Below are positions 43,910 through 55,640 of a stretch of DNA of 64,000 bases, one piece after another. The notes beneath the pieces were generated by a model that was not told the DNA's origin, did not search any database, and saw nothing but the letters and a program-made list of their open reading frames with translations. A program made the position numbers and the translations under genes. The stretch covers positions 992,001 through 1,056,000 of the forward strand of contig MU008173.1 of NCBI GenBank assembly GCA_010909165.1, given 5' to 3'. Numbering within the stretch: position 1 is the first letter of the stretch; the number at the start of each line of letters is the position of its first letter. Source of the DNA: Anthoceros angustus. Taxonomy: Eukaryota > Streptophyta > Anthocerotopsida > Anthocerotales > Anthocerotaceae.

Positions 43910-44700
43910 GTTCTATTGTGAACGTGTAGCCCGTAAGGCCATAAAGCCGAGGATGGATGGCACCCCATCCGAGCACTCATGTGTCCGTTTTTGCTTGTTT
44001 TTTTGTGAACGGGTATGACCCCATCGGGTCATAAAGCTGAGGATGGGTAGCGCCCAATCCGAGCACTTATTTGTCCAAAGGTTGTGAACGGGTATCATCC
44101 CACAGGGCCATGAAGTTGCGGATGGGTGGCACCCCATCTGAGCACTTATATGTGCGAAGGACGCTTGACTATAACAAGTGGCCTCGTAGGGCCATCAAGT
44201 TGAGGATGGGTGGCACCCCATCTGAGCACTTACTTGTCTGAAGGATGCTTAACTATAACAAGCAGCCTCATAGGGCCAACAAGATGAGGATGGGTGGCAC
44301 CCCATCTGAGGATGAATCGCAGGCTCAGAGACGAGGCCATGATGTGTATAGCAGATGGCCTTGTAGGACCATGAAGTTGAGGATGGGTGGCACCCTATTT
44401 GAGCACTAATCCATCCGTTCTTGCTTAATTTTTTGTTGTGAATGTGTATGGCCTTGTAGGGACATGAGGATGGGTGGCACTCCATCCGATTACCAATGCG
44501 TCTCTTTTTGCTATAACTGTCTGATCAATCCTTAACTATAATAGGGTGGCACTTTAGAGAGGAGGGCATGAAGTTGAGGATGGATGGCACCCCATCTGAG
44601 CACTGATGTGTCCATTTTTTGCTTTTTCTACTATAAACGTGTATGGCCCCATAGGATCATGAAGCTGAGGAAGGATAGCACCCCATCCAATGTTTAATTA
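43910..44700. repeat. Satellite-like array, nine units of about 85 bp
   Basis: The core aggatgggtggcaccccatc, usually followed by (c/t)gagcactta, occurs near 43951, 44039, 44117, 44203, 44287, 44379, 44464, 44577 and 44668, separated by 78-113 bp. Between cores a gtatggccccatagggccat-like phrase recurs. The core contains the near-palindrome gggtggcaccc. Units are diverged, so the array is old. No coding frame runs through it. Confidence 0.9.
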
Positions 44701-45115
44701 CCTGGAGTTCCAATGAGCCTATGTCTAGATGCCAACCCTTGATGGGAGGATTGAATGATTATTTTTGTTCACTAGGGTGGACGATCATCCAATGACAGTA
44801 ATCATGTTTTTTAGCTGTGCTTACTGACAATTACTCTTCACACGCTTACCTGTGGAGGTCTAATGAACCCATGTCTAGATGCCACTCTTTAAAGAGAAGA
44901 TTGAAAGATTATTTCTTCTGTCCACTAGAGTGGATGATTATCCAATGATAATAATAGTGCTTTTTAAATGTGCCCACTAACAATTACTCTTTGGAAGCTT
45001 AATTGTGGAGTCCGAAGAAACCCATGTCTAAATGTCACTCTTTGAAAGAGAGGGCCGAACATTATTTTTGTTCATTATGGTGGATAATTATCGAACAACA
45101 ATAATAATACTCACC
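44700..45115. repeat. Tandem repeat, three units of about 153 bp
   Basis: The phrase cccatgtctagatgccact recurs near 44714, 44869 and 45022, each followed by a gattgaatgattatttttgt-like phrase, gtggatgattatccaatga and caataataat. It directly follows the 85-bp array. From 45115 to 45355 the sequence is unique and without recognised features. Confidence 0.85.
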
Positions 45116-45355
45116 AACAATGGAAGAAAAACAAAAAGGAAAGGATACATAGTGGTAAAAAATGGGATCCGAGCTCATGCCCTTTCAGACTAGTATCTGA
45201 AACTATGCCTTAGACCAGAAAGAAAGGAAGTGGAAACTTTATAAAAAAAGAAGAGATGGGAAAACCCATCTATCCCATGGTGATGGGGAACAACCCATTA
45301 CAGGGCCAAGGGCTAGGAGGGGCTAGGAAGGGCTAGCCCTCCCCGCCCTCCCCCC

Positions 45356-47473
45356 CTAAACGTCGATCCCGAAAGTACCAACGGCCCCGAGTATGTCGTG
45401 GTTAGAGATAAGAAAAGGCCTACCTCTGATTGGAGCCGTTGATGCCACATCTCCCGTGCTCATTGCCGTCCAGTAAACAGCGTTGGCGAATGCCCTCCGT
45501 AGGGCGATGGAAACCCGTTGTCGAAAGAAAGCCACCATAGAGGAAAGGGGGAGATCCACCCCGTTTTCGTCGATCGTGGTAGGCTTTAGCACAATCCTGT
45601 ATGAGTTGTCCGAAATCCTTGCCCATGGCCCCGTGGGTCTCGATGGCGAGGGGAATGAAGGCATGGCCGTCCTGCATAGGCGTCTACTTGTGTACTTTCG
45701 TTTTTGCGCATCCCTCCCCCGCCCAAACTGGAGGGTTGATGATGACATGTTCACAAACGGTGTCCCGGGTAGGGTCCGTTACGATGACATCCACAATAGA
45801 GATTTGATCCTCCCTAGTCAGAAATAGATCCGCCCTGAGTGACATGCCATTGCGCAGGGTGTGTTGGGGTTCCCTATGGAAGAAATCCGCTCTCCTTGGC
45901 CATCGAGAACATGACGTCGCGAACGGCATCATGTGTAGCAATACGCTGCCCTCCAGCTGGATAGTGAGCCATGTAGACCCAAAGGCGTCGAGTGGGACCC
46001 CACTGCTGCAAGATGATAAAGAACAGGCCAAAGGCTGGACCAAGCCCGGGCGGAACCTCATCGTGGTAGAAAAAGAGGCTGATGCGATTCGGAAAGCCTG
46101 GATGCATGGTTGAGCCAGAAGCCAGTAGCCCTTTCCCTTCCCTCAGCAAGAGCAAAGGCGAGGCCAAGCAAGCCGGGGAATAGTAGAATCCAAAAGAAGG
46201 GTTCTCTGTGCCTGCCCGAACTGCTTCTCCTAAAGAGAGGCCTAAAGGCTGTGTAGCCTATCCACAGAAGCATGGCCGCCCTGGCCTCCGAGGATAGGGA
46301 ATCCCTAGCCAACCTTAGGGAAACCTGCAAGGGGAAGGTCCCCTCCTCAACACTTGAGACGAAGGCCTCTAAAATGGGAGAATCTCAGATTAAGAACCAA
46401 AGAGGGCCTAGCTCCTAAGGAAGTCCACTGACGCCGAGGCCTCCATGGCCAGCAAACTAGTGTCCCCGAAGGCTACCGGGTAGGGATGCTTGCCGTCTCG
46501 CCAGACCCTCTACAGCACACTTTAAGGTGCCTGGCCCAATGATGTCCCAACACGCTTGCATAACCTGTTTATCAAACTTCCCCAACCTTGATAGAAAAAT
46601 TCGGGAGGGAGCAACCTTTCTAGTGAGGTACCCTGGCTGACACGCGAAACAGGAAGAAAGGATGCCAAATGTCACATGAGGGTCCCCTAACTAAGAGAGG
46701 TCGCTGATGCGGGCCAATTCCTCCTCTAAAGCAACATCGACAAAACCTTGAATAAAGTCTGGGGGTCCCACTGGAACCCCCCAGACGTGAAGTCCTTGCG
46801 CGGAAGCAATGTTCCCCCCAGGATATTGAAGAAAGGCAGTGATGTCCGACGGGAACCAAACCTTGCACTTCAGGATCTTGACCCTCAAACCCAGGCGGGA
46901 TAGCTCTGAGAAGAAGAGTTCGAACTCTTCCCTAACCTCGTCCCCTGGTCCTAAGATATGAGTGTCATTCACCACGGACGGAAAGAGACACTCCTCGAAC
47001 GTGGAGGCAGTAGTGGATAGTGTCTTAAAGGGCGTCATGACGAAGAGGGCACCCCCAAGGGGTCCCTCTGCCGGTCGTCGAATCGACGGAAAGAGACACT
47101 CCTCGAACGTGGAGGCAGTAGTGGATAGTGTCTTAAAGGGCGTCATGACGAAGAGGGCACCCCCAAGGGGTCCCCCTGTCTCGTGCCAGTCGTCGAATCA
47201 AGTACGGAAACCCCTTCCGTAGATGGTTCATGCTGAATTAATGTAGAGGTTAGACGGAAAATCGCAGAAAGAGCGGACAAATAGAATAAGACTTGCCAGG
47301 TGCCTGCCAGCATCCTTGAGCTCCATAATAATAGGCATCCTAGAAACATTGTTGAAAGCATTCTCGACGTCCAACTGCAAGACAACCCAATCCGGAGGAA
47401 CCTCGACTCCAAATGCTGCTGACTCACAGCCCCCCGGAGTGGCAATCCCAAATTGATGGGGGCAAAGGTGCAT
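45356..47473 (-). mobile_element. Decayed non-LTR (LINE-type) retrotransposon, reverse transcriptase and C-terminal region
   Basis: Read on the minus strand in several frames. HQFGIATPGGCESAAFGVEV, then DWVVLQLDVENAFNNVSRMP (about 47460-47345) is RT fingers/palm motif A; TGTRQGDPLG (about 47170) is motif B'; VNDTHILGP (about 46960) lies where A-D-D-T-H-I is expected, so one catalytic aspartate is lost. Further on come FDKQVMQACWDIIGPGTLKC (about 46580) and a C-terminal domain with RADLFLTREDQISIVDVIVT (about 45790) and FFRQRVSIALRRAFANAVYW (about 45520). Frames break repeatedly, so the copy is dead. The 5' half (ORF1, endonuclease) is not recognised. The family occurs as poorly annotated RT proteins in bryophytes and ferns (from memory, not searched). 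Confidence 0.78.
46977..47195. repeat. Direct duplication of about 108 bp inside the LINE reverse transcriptase
   Basis: A segment starting acggaaagagacactcctcg (46977) and running through aagggcgtcatgacgaagag to gtcgtcgaatc is repeated, nearly base for base, from 47085. The second copy has an extra gtctcgtgcca-like insert before its end. It duplicates the strand between RT motif B' and the catalytic loop, a further sign of inactivation. Confidence 0.85.
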
Positions 47474-48045
47474 GTCATGACACGGAGCGGTGCGTCTACA
47501 GATATCCAGGTTAATGTGTGTATGTGCACCATGCGCATGGTCGGCATGGTATGTGTTCCTGTGAGCATGTGTGACATGTGCGATATGTGGTGTATGTGTG
47601 ACTGGTGTGTGAGGACAGCGGGCATCAAGGGAACGAATCGGCTGTGAGTCACGGCGGCATTATTGCCCAAACGCCGGCAGCGGGCAATATGGCACGATTT
47701 CGGATTGAGCGTCACGGCGCCCGATGCGGGCGCCCGCGATTCAGCGAGAACGCCGAGTGCGTAGGTAGATAAAAGGGGCATAGGTCGTGTAGAAAGTCGG
47801 ATTGCTGATGTTTGTTCGATTGGGCAGCCATACGGATCCCAAGGGGTTTTTCCGTGCATGAGCTTTGGTAAAGGGGCAGTGACGGGTTTGTGCCTGGACA
47901 GGACAAGAACTGTCACATTTTGCACATCAGCAATCCCTTACAAAGCTCAGCCTGGCAGTTGTGCGCGTCAAAGAGCGGCGGAGCACCCAGGCGGAACGCC
48001 GACGGAAGAACCGTGACCCACTCGAGATAAGTCAATGGTGGAGAT
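47474..48045. other. Junction between the LINE and the Ty3-type element
   Basis: Contains a GT-rich low-complexity patch (47510-47615, gtgtatgtgtgac-like words) and then GC-rich unique sequence. It could hold the 5' LTR or leader of the element that follows, but no matching long terminal repeat is found at the other end of the window, and no tRNA-complementary primer site is evident before 48046. Confidence 0.35.
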
Positions 48046-49503
48046 TGCTGAGAATGCTATAGATTATTCTGTGCTGTTTTATGCGGGTCGATCCATTCTT
48101 CACCTAGCCGCCTTGGCGGAACTAGAACCTCGTGCATGGCGGGCATGGGACGAAGTGATTGACAAGTGGCACAGCTAGCGGATTGGGTGAAGGCACCAAC
48201 ACTGACTTTGATGGAATGCCGTACATAGTCTCTCGCAGGGGAAGAGAGTGAGAGGGTGATGGTGTTCTTGCGCTCTGGCTGGACAAACGAGAATACACCT
48301 ATCCAAGAAGCTCGCATCCCATTCAAAGATCCATCGCCCCATGATTAGGAGGTCGATTCGAGTGGAGTCAAAGTCCCATTCGCCCATCGCATTTGAAGAA
48401 AGTGGTGGCGGAGCAAGAATGGAGTACGAGTCGGCGCCCAACAAAACGATGTGTTCACCGGTCGGCATGGTAGCATGTCGCTTGCCGACTTTGAAGAGAA
48501 GTTCAGGTGGGCAATCGATGAGATGGTGCTCAAATACAAATCGAGTTCACACCCGAGATGGCGAAAATGAGCACTTTCCTAGCGGAGAAGCGCCGACTTT
48601 GAAGAAAGTGGTGGAGCTAAGGAAAAGGACCAAATTTTGCAGGATGCACGGACTTTGGCGAGGGCGAGAAGGGCCAAGAAGGCGTCAAAGGGAAGTGAAG
48701 AGGAAGAGGCGTCAAGCTCCATGCAAGGTGATGCAATCACGTATTTAGTGGATGAAATGTTTGCCAAGTTTGGGGAGATGTTTTCGGTGTCCTCCATAGA
48801 AAAGATCCAAGAACTGTCAAAGTTCGTCATCAAGCCCAATGAACCTCTCAGGTCCGCCTATCTGAGGCTAAGGCAACTGGTGAAGGACACACGGGTGAAG
48901 ACGATGCGGGAAGCCGCCCAAATATACATAGCCGCGCTTCCGGGCAGGCAAAGGAGAGTGATTGCCAATTTCCTTCACATGATGCACGGTGCTGATTATG
49001 AGTTGGAGCAGGCCTACGAGATGGCTGAAAGGGTCATGAAAGGTGATGCTGTGACCAGCGCGTACTGGGAAGAACATAACCTGGTCAGGACGCATCAACC
49101 TGCCTCGAACACGCACCGGTTTCAAGGAAGAAATATGCCTCGGGAGACGCAGCAAGCGCTATGCGAGGAGTTCACCCGCTAAGGAGAGTGCGATCAAGGC
49201 AGCCACCACCAAGGCAACGGTGAAGTGCCTACGCTGCAGGGGGCCGCACAAAGCTTACGAGTGCGAATATCGACTCGGTGGAGCTAAGGAAAAGGAGGCA
49301 TGCAGAGCCTGTGCCAAGACAGGGCACACGGAGGCAGCATGCTGGCAGGCCCACCCCGAGCTTAAGCCTAGGGCGTCTGGTGAGCGGGTCGCCGACAAAG
49401 CTAGGCCGACAGTGGGTTATACCCGGAAAGCCTTGCTTAGCGAAGTACATAGGCTGCAAGAACAGTTGGCAATTGGCATGAGTGCGACTGGGAGTCCTGC
49501 TGC
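48046..49503 (+). pseudogene. Gag, copy 1 (best preserved zinc knuckles)
   Basis: The N-terminal part is broken by frame changes. From 48637 a 181-codon stretch is open: YLVDEMFAKFGEMFSVSSIE, then LSKFVIKPNEPLRSAYLRLR, YIAALPGRQRRVIANFLHMM and ELEQAYEMAERVMKGDAVTS, an all-helical capsid-like region. After a frame change at about 49180 come two zinc knuckles (49223-49340): CLRCRGPHKAYEC (CX2CX3HX4C, one residue short of canonical) and CRACAKTGHTEAAC (CX2CX4HX4C). They would bind the element RNA. The copy ends in LAIGMSATGSPAAEN and jumps back to the start of Gag at about 49503. Confidence 0.8.
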
Positions 49504-50904
49504 CGAGAATGCTATAGATTATTCTGCGGCCGCTTTTATGCGGGTCGATCCATTCTTCACCTAGCCGCCTTGGCGGAACTAGAACCCGCACTGCGGGTAG
49601 ATTGTGGGACGGCAGTGATTGACAAGTCGGCCCGGCTAGCGGATTGACCGGGAGGCACCAACACTCACTTTGATGGAATGCCGCATATAGTCTCGCAGGG
49701 AAGAGAGTGAGAGGGTGATGGTGTTCTTGCGCCTGGTGGACAAACGAGAATACACCCATCCAAGAAGCTCGCAGTCCGCCATTCAAAGATCCATCGCCCA
49801 CCGATTAGGAGGTCGATTCGAGTGGAGTCAAAGTCCCATTCGCCCATCGCATTTGAAGAAAGTGGTGAGCAAGAATGGAGTACGAGTCGGCGCCAAAGAA
49901 AACGATGTGTTCACCGGCAAGATAGTAGCATGTCTCTTGCCGACTTTGAAGAGAAGTTCGTGGGCAATCGATGAGATGGTGCTCAAATACAAGTCCGAGT
50001 TCACACCCGAGATGGCATCGAGAAAATGAGCACTTTCCTAGCGGAGAAGCGCCGACTTGTTACGGACCGAAGGACCAAATTTTGGCAGAAGGGCCAAGAA
50101 GGCCAAAGGGAAGTGAAGAGGAAGAGGCGTCAAGCTCCATGCAAGGTGATGCAATCACGTATTTAGTGGATGAAATGTTTGCCAAGTTTGGGGAGATGTT
50201 TCCTGTCCTCCATAGAAAAGATCCAAGAACTGTCAAAGTTCGTCATCAAGCCCAATGAACCTCTCAGTCCGCCTATCCGAGGCTAAGGCAACCGTGAAGG
50301 ACACACGGTGAAGACGATGCGAAGCCGCCCAAATATACATAGCCGCGCAGGCAAAGGCAAGGAGAGTGATTGCCAACTTCCTTCACATGATGCACGGTGC
50401 TGATTATGAGTTGGAGCAGGCCTACGAGATGGCTGAAAGGGTCATGAAAGGTGATGCCGTGACCAGCGCATCGGAAGAACATAACCGTCGACGCATCAAC
50501 CCGCCTCGAACACGCACCGGTTTCAAGGAAGAAATATGCCTGGGAGACGCAGCAAGCGCTATGCGAGGAGTTCACCCGCTAAGGAGAGTGCGATCAAGGC
50601 AGCCACCACCAAGGCAACGTGAAGTGCCTACGCCAGGGGCCGCACAAAGCTTACGAGTGCGAATATCGACTCGGTGGAGCTAAGGAAAAGGAGGCATGCG
50701 AGCTTGTGCCAAGACAGGCACACGGAGGCAAAGGAGGCGTGGTGCCCGGACTTTGGCGGGCCCGAGCTTAAGCCTAGGGCGCCCGTGAGCGGTCGCCGAC
50801 AAAGCTAGGCCGAGTGGGTTACACCGAAAGCCTTAGCGAAGTACACAGGCTGCAAGAACAGTTGGCAATTGGCATGAGTGCGACTGGGAGTCCTGCTGCC
50901 GAGA
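49504..50904 (+). pseudogene. Gag, copy 2
   Basis: Repeats copy 1 from the gaatgctatagattattctg start, with many 1-12 bp deletions, for example in the region corresponding to LPGRQ (about 50345) and in the first knuckle, where the second cysteine codon is lost (about 50625). The joint with copy 1 carries gcggccgc, absent from the matching place at 48068. The copy breaks off at about 50905 inside a gccgagaata phrase. Confidence 0.75.
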
Positions 50905-52276
50905 ATACACCCATCCAAGAAGCTCGCAGTCCCGCCATTCAGTATCCATCAGTCTACAGATTAGGAGGTCGATTCGAGTGGAGTCAAAGTCCCATTCGCC
51001 CCATCGCATTTGAAGAAAGTGGTGGCGGAGCAAGAATGGAGTACGAGTCGGCGCCCAGCAAAAACGATGTGTTCACCGGTCGGCATGGTAGCATGTCGCT
51101 TGCCGACTTTGAAGAGAAGTTCAGGTGGGCAATCGATGAGATGGTGCTCAAATACAAATCGAGTTCACCCGAGATGGCATCGAGAAAATGAGCACTTTCC
51201 TAGCGGGCCGACTTGTTCTGAGGAAAAGGACCAAATTTTGCGGGATGCGGACTTTGGCGAGGCGAGAAGGGCCAAGAAGGCGTCAAAGGAAGTGAAGAGG
51301 AAGAGGCGTCAAGCTCCATGCAAGGTGATGCAATCACGTATTTAGTGGATGAAATGTTTGCCAAGTTTGGGGAGATGTTTTGTGTCCTCCATAGAAAAGA
51401 TCCAAGAAGCTCAAAGTTCGTCATCAAGCCCAATGAACCTCTCAGTCCGCCTATCCGAGGCTAAGGCAAGTGAAGGACACACGGTGAAGACGATGCGGAA
51501 GCCGCCCAAATATACATAGCCGCTTGGCGGCAAGGAGAGTGATTGCCAACTTCCTTCACATGATGCACGTGCTGATTATGAGTTGGAGCAGGCCTACGAG
51601 ATGGCGAAGGGTCATGAAAGGTGATGCCGTGACCAGCGCATCTTGGGGAAGAACATAACCGTCGACGCATCAACCCGCCTCGAACACGCACCGGTTTCAA
51701 GGAAGAAATATGCCTCGGAGACGACGCAGCAAGCGCTATGCGAGGAGTTCACCCGCTAAGGAGAGTGCGATCAGCACCACCACCAAGGCAACGGTGAAGT
51801 GCTTGCGGGGGGCCGCACAAAGCTTACGAGTGCGAATATCGACTCGGTGGAGCTAAGGAAAAGGAGGCGTGCAGAGCTTGTGCCAAGACAGGGCACACGG
51901 AGGCAGCATTCTGGCAGGCCCACCCCGAGTTTAAGCCTAGGGCGTCTGGTGAGCGGGTCGCCGACAAAGCTAGAGGCAGTGGGTTACAAAGCCTTGCTTA
52001 GCGGCACATAGGCGCAAGAACAGCTTGGCAATTGGCATGAGTGCGACGAGTCCAAGTGCGCCTGTCAAGAATACGACTCGGACACGGTGTACGCATTGAT
52101 GGCCCCAAGGGCAATGGACGCATGAGCTTGGGGAATTCTATTCAAAGAAAGAAGTCCGAGGAAGAAACCAACTCAAGATGCCCAAGTCCTTGAGCAGTGA
52201 GGAGAATGAAGGAGTGTCGTCTCAAGCTAAGAAGGCATCAAGTCAAGTCCTCCTTGAACGGGCAATGGATGCACCC
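50905..52276 (+). pseudogene. Gag, copy 3, with partial protease leader
   Basis: Begins within Gag at the aatacacccatccaagaag phrase and runs through the capsid-like region with still more short deletions (51180-51700). The first knuckle is largely lost (about 51800) but the second remains (about 51865-51910). It continues into the Gag-protease linker (YDSDTVYALMAPRA-like, 52066-52120) and stops at a ggtgagc word at about 52277, where the sequence jumps back to the end of Gag. Confidence 0.75.
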
Positions 52277-53545
52277 GGTGAGCGGTCGCCGACAAAGCTA
52301 GGCCGACAGTAGGTGAAAGCCTTGCTTAGCGGGCACATAGGCCGCAAGAACAGCTTGGCAATTGGCATGAGTGCGACCGAGTGCGCCTGTCAAGAATACG
52401 ACTCGGACCAAGTATACGCATTGATGGCCCCAAGGGCGTGGACGCATGAGCTTGGGGAATTCTATTCAAAGAAAGAAGTCCGAGGAAGAAACCAACTCAA
52501 GATGCCCAAGTCCTTCGTGCAGAGTGAGGAGAATGAAGGAGTGTCGCCTCAAGCTAAGAAGGCATGGCGTCAAATCCTCCTTGAAAGGGCAATGGATGCA
52601 CCCATGGTGAGCCTGCGAGATCTGGGAGTAAGAACACAACCTTTCAAGCAAGTCATGCAAGCCTGGATGAGGAAGGAGTCTATGGAAGGAGGCGTGGTGC
52701 CTGGATTGGCTAGTTTACGAGGAGAGCATCTGAAACCAACAGCGCGAGGCAAAGGAGGCATCGCCATGGTGAACAATCAGAACCGGGAAGTCACCGTTGA
52801 TGGCTTCGCACCAGAATGCGTGTTGGTCGACACCGGTGCGGATCCGGTGTTGCTTGGAGCAAGGGTGCAGCAGGCGCTTCAGCTGTATGGAAGTAAGCTG
52901 AAGCCATGCGAGGTGCGCATCACCACCTCCGCAGGGACTAAGGAGCAGGTGATGGGCATAACCCGCGATCCAGTACGAATTGAGCTCAAACCCGCATCAA
53001 GATTCCACCGCCATCGGCACGATGCTTGGTGTCCGATGCCGACGTGTTGCTCGGTCGATGCCACTCATGGTCCGGCGATGGGGTGGACCCATTGCACTCG
53101 ATGGCGTTTTACGCGATGGCAAGAGGGAGATTTCACGCATGTAGCAAGGATACCGCTGGACATGTGCCGACGTGATGAGCGTGGGGCCATGATGGCACTC
53201 ACGGCATGTGGCGGCGCGAGGCGAGATATGGGAAGAAACCCAAGAACCGATGAGGGAAGAAGTGCCGAACGGCAAGTAAGGGATGTATGTATATCAAGAA
53301 CACTCCCATGCCGTCACTAGCATTGGCAAGAGAGCATGTTCGAAAGGACAATCAAGGCATGGCGGATGGCGTGGGGCCACACCGCCACATCAATAAGGCG
53401 GAGCTGCGTATCAACAATGAAGTACGAGGGCAAGCGGACGTCCGTGGGATCCACCTCATGGAGCTATGCTCGGCATCGGGTGGAAGCCGTGTTGAAAAGT
53501 GGCTTGCGGGTAAAAAATACACGCGTTGAGTCGGATGAGAAGACA
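52277..53545 (+). pseudogene. Retroviral-type aspartic protease region, copy 1, plus start of methyltransferase
   Basis: An open stretch of 335 codons (52313-53320) covers the linker and the protease. The catalytic signature is ECVLVDTGADPVLLGARVQQ (about 52820-52880), with Asp-Thr-Gly preceded by hydrophobic residues, followed by KPCEVRITTSAGTKEQVMGI. The second half of the protease changes frame near 53010. From about 53440 the methyltransferase begins (HLMELCSA) but is cut at about 53550 at gagcaagaat, where Gag resumes. Confidence 0.8.
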
Positions 53546-54560
53546 CGCGGTGTGAGCAAGAATGGAGTACGAGTCGGCGCCAAAGAAAACGATGTGTTCA
53601 CCGGCAAGATAGTAGCATGTCTCTTGCCGACTTTGAAGAGAAGTTCGTGGGCAATCGATGAGATGGTGCTCAAATACAAGTCCGAGTTCACACCCGAGAT
53701 GGCATCGAGAAAATGAGCACTTTCCTAGCGGAGAAGCGCCGACTTGTTACGGACCGAAGGACCAAATTTTGGCAGAAGGGCCAAGAAGGCCAAAGGAAGT
53801 GAAGAGGAAGAGGCGTCAAGCTCCATGCAAGGTGATGCAATCACGTATTTAGTGGATGAAATGTTTGCCAAGTTTGGGGAGATGTTTCCGGTGTCCTCCA
53901 TAGAAAAGATCCAAGAACTGTCAAAGTTCGTCATCAAGCCCAATGAACCTCTCAGGTCCGCCTATCTGAGGCTAAGGCAACTGGTGAAGGACACACGGGT
54001 GAAGACGATGCGGGAAGCCGCCCAAATATACATAGCCGCGCTTCCGGGCAGGCAAAGGAGAGTGATTGCCAACTTCCTTCACATGATGCACGGTGCTGAT
54101 TATGAGTTGGAGCAGGCCTACGAGATGGCTGAAAGGGTCATGAAAGGTGATGCTGTGACCAGCGCGTACTGGGAAGAACATAACCTGGTCAGGACGCATC
54201 AACCTGCCTCGAACACGCACCGGTTTCAAGGAAGAAATATGCCTCGGGAGACGACGCAGGCAAGCGCTATGCAGAGGAGTTCACCCGCTAAGGAGAGTGC
54301 AGTCAACAGTGCAGCCACCACCAAGGCAACGGTGAAGTGCCTACGCTGCAGGGGGCCGCACAAAGCTTACGAGTGCGAATATCGACTCGGTGGAGCTAAG
54401 GAAAAGGAGGCGTGCAGAGCCTGTGCCAAGACAGGCACACGGAGGCAAGACGGGCAGCCCACCCCGAGTTTAAGCCTAGGGCGCCCGTGAGCGGTCGCCG
54501 ACAAAGTGCGGGTTATACCCGGAAAGCCTTGCTTAGCGAAGTACATAGGCTGCAAGAACA
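53546..54560 (+). pseudogene. Gag, copy 4 (longest open Gag frame)
   Basis: Starts in mid-Gag at gtgagcaagaatggagtacg. From 53744 a 248-codon frame is open through the capsid-like region, the linker and the first knuckle (CLRCRGPHKAYEC, about 54335-54375); the second knuckle is truncated to CRACAKTGTRR by a deletion near 54435. Over the capsid region this copy is nearly identical to copy 1, which makes the deletion-rich copies 2 and 3 stand out. Confidence 0.8.
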
Positions 54561-55640
54561 GTTGGCAATGGCATGAGTGCGACAGGGAGTCCAAGTGCGC
54601 CTGTCGAAGAATACGACTCGGACACGGAAGTATACGCATTGATGGCCCCAAGGGCAGCGGACGGCATGAGCTTGGGGAATTCTATTCAAAGAAAGAAGTC
54701 TGAGGAAAGAAACCAGCTCAAGATGCCCAAGTCCTTCAGGCAGAGTGAGGAGAATGAAGGAGTGTCGTCTCAAGCTAAGAAGGCATCAAGTGCCGAAGTC
54801 CTCCTTGAACGGGCAATGGATGCACCCATGGTGAGCCTGCAAGATCTGGGAGTAAGAGCACAACCTTTCAAGCAAGTTATGCAAGCTTGGATAAGGAAGG
54901 AGTCTCTGGAAGGAGGCGTGGTGCCTGGACTGGCTAGTTTACGAGGAGAGCATCTGAAACCAACAGGCAAAGGAGGCATCGCCATGGTGAACAATCGTAA
55001 CCGGAAATCACCGTTAATGGTTTCGCACTGACGCGTTGGTCGACACCGCGGATCCGGTGTTACTAGGGGCAGGCAGCAGCGCCACCGTATGGAAGTAAGC
55101 CATGCGAGGTGCGCATCACCACCTCCGCAGGACTAAGGAGCAGTGATGGGCATAACCCGCGATCCAATACGGATTGAGCTCAAACCCGCATCAAGATTCC
55201 ACCGCCATCGGCACGATGCTTGGTGTCCGATGCCGACGTGTTGCTCGGTCGATGCCACTCATGGTCCGGCGATGGGGTGGACCCATTGCACTCGATGGCG
55301 TTTTACGCGATGGCAAGAGGGAGATTTCACGCATGTAGCAAGGATACCGCTGGACATGTGCCGACGTGATGAGCGTGGGGCCATGATGGCACTCACGGCA
55401 TGTGGCGGCGCGAGGCGAGATATGGGAAGAAACCCAAGAACCGATGAGGGAAGAAGTGCCAGACGAACGGCAAGTAAGGGAATGTATGTATATCAAGAGC
55501 ACTCCCATGCTGTCACTAGCATTGGCAAGAGAGCATGTTCGAAAGGACAATCAAGGCATGGCGGATGGCGTGGGGCCACACCGCCACATCAATAAGGCGG
55601 AGCTGCGTATCAACAATGACGTAGTACGAGGGCAAGCGGA
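54561..55640 (+). pseudogene. Aspartic protease region, copy 2
   Basis: Parallels copy 1: SYSKKEV-like linker, ERAMDAPMVSLQDLGVRAQP (about 54810-54870), then the protease, in which deletions near 55030-55080 remove residues around the catalytic Asp-Thr-Gly. The downstream block 55143-55500, with CRRDERGAMMALTACGG-like sequence, matches 52950-53290 almost exactly and links the protease to the methyltransferase. The function of this linker is unknown. Confidence 0.75.

Noticed and set aside
45130-45240. tRNA-like sequence
   Set aside because: A gggatccgagctcatgcc word recalls a T-arm, but no cloverleaf with matching acceptor, D and anticodon stems could be formed by eye.
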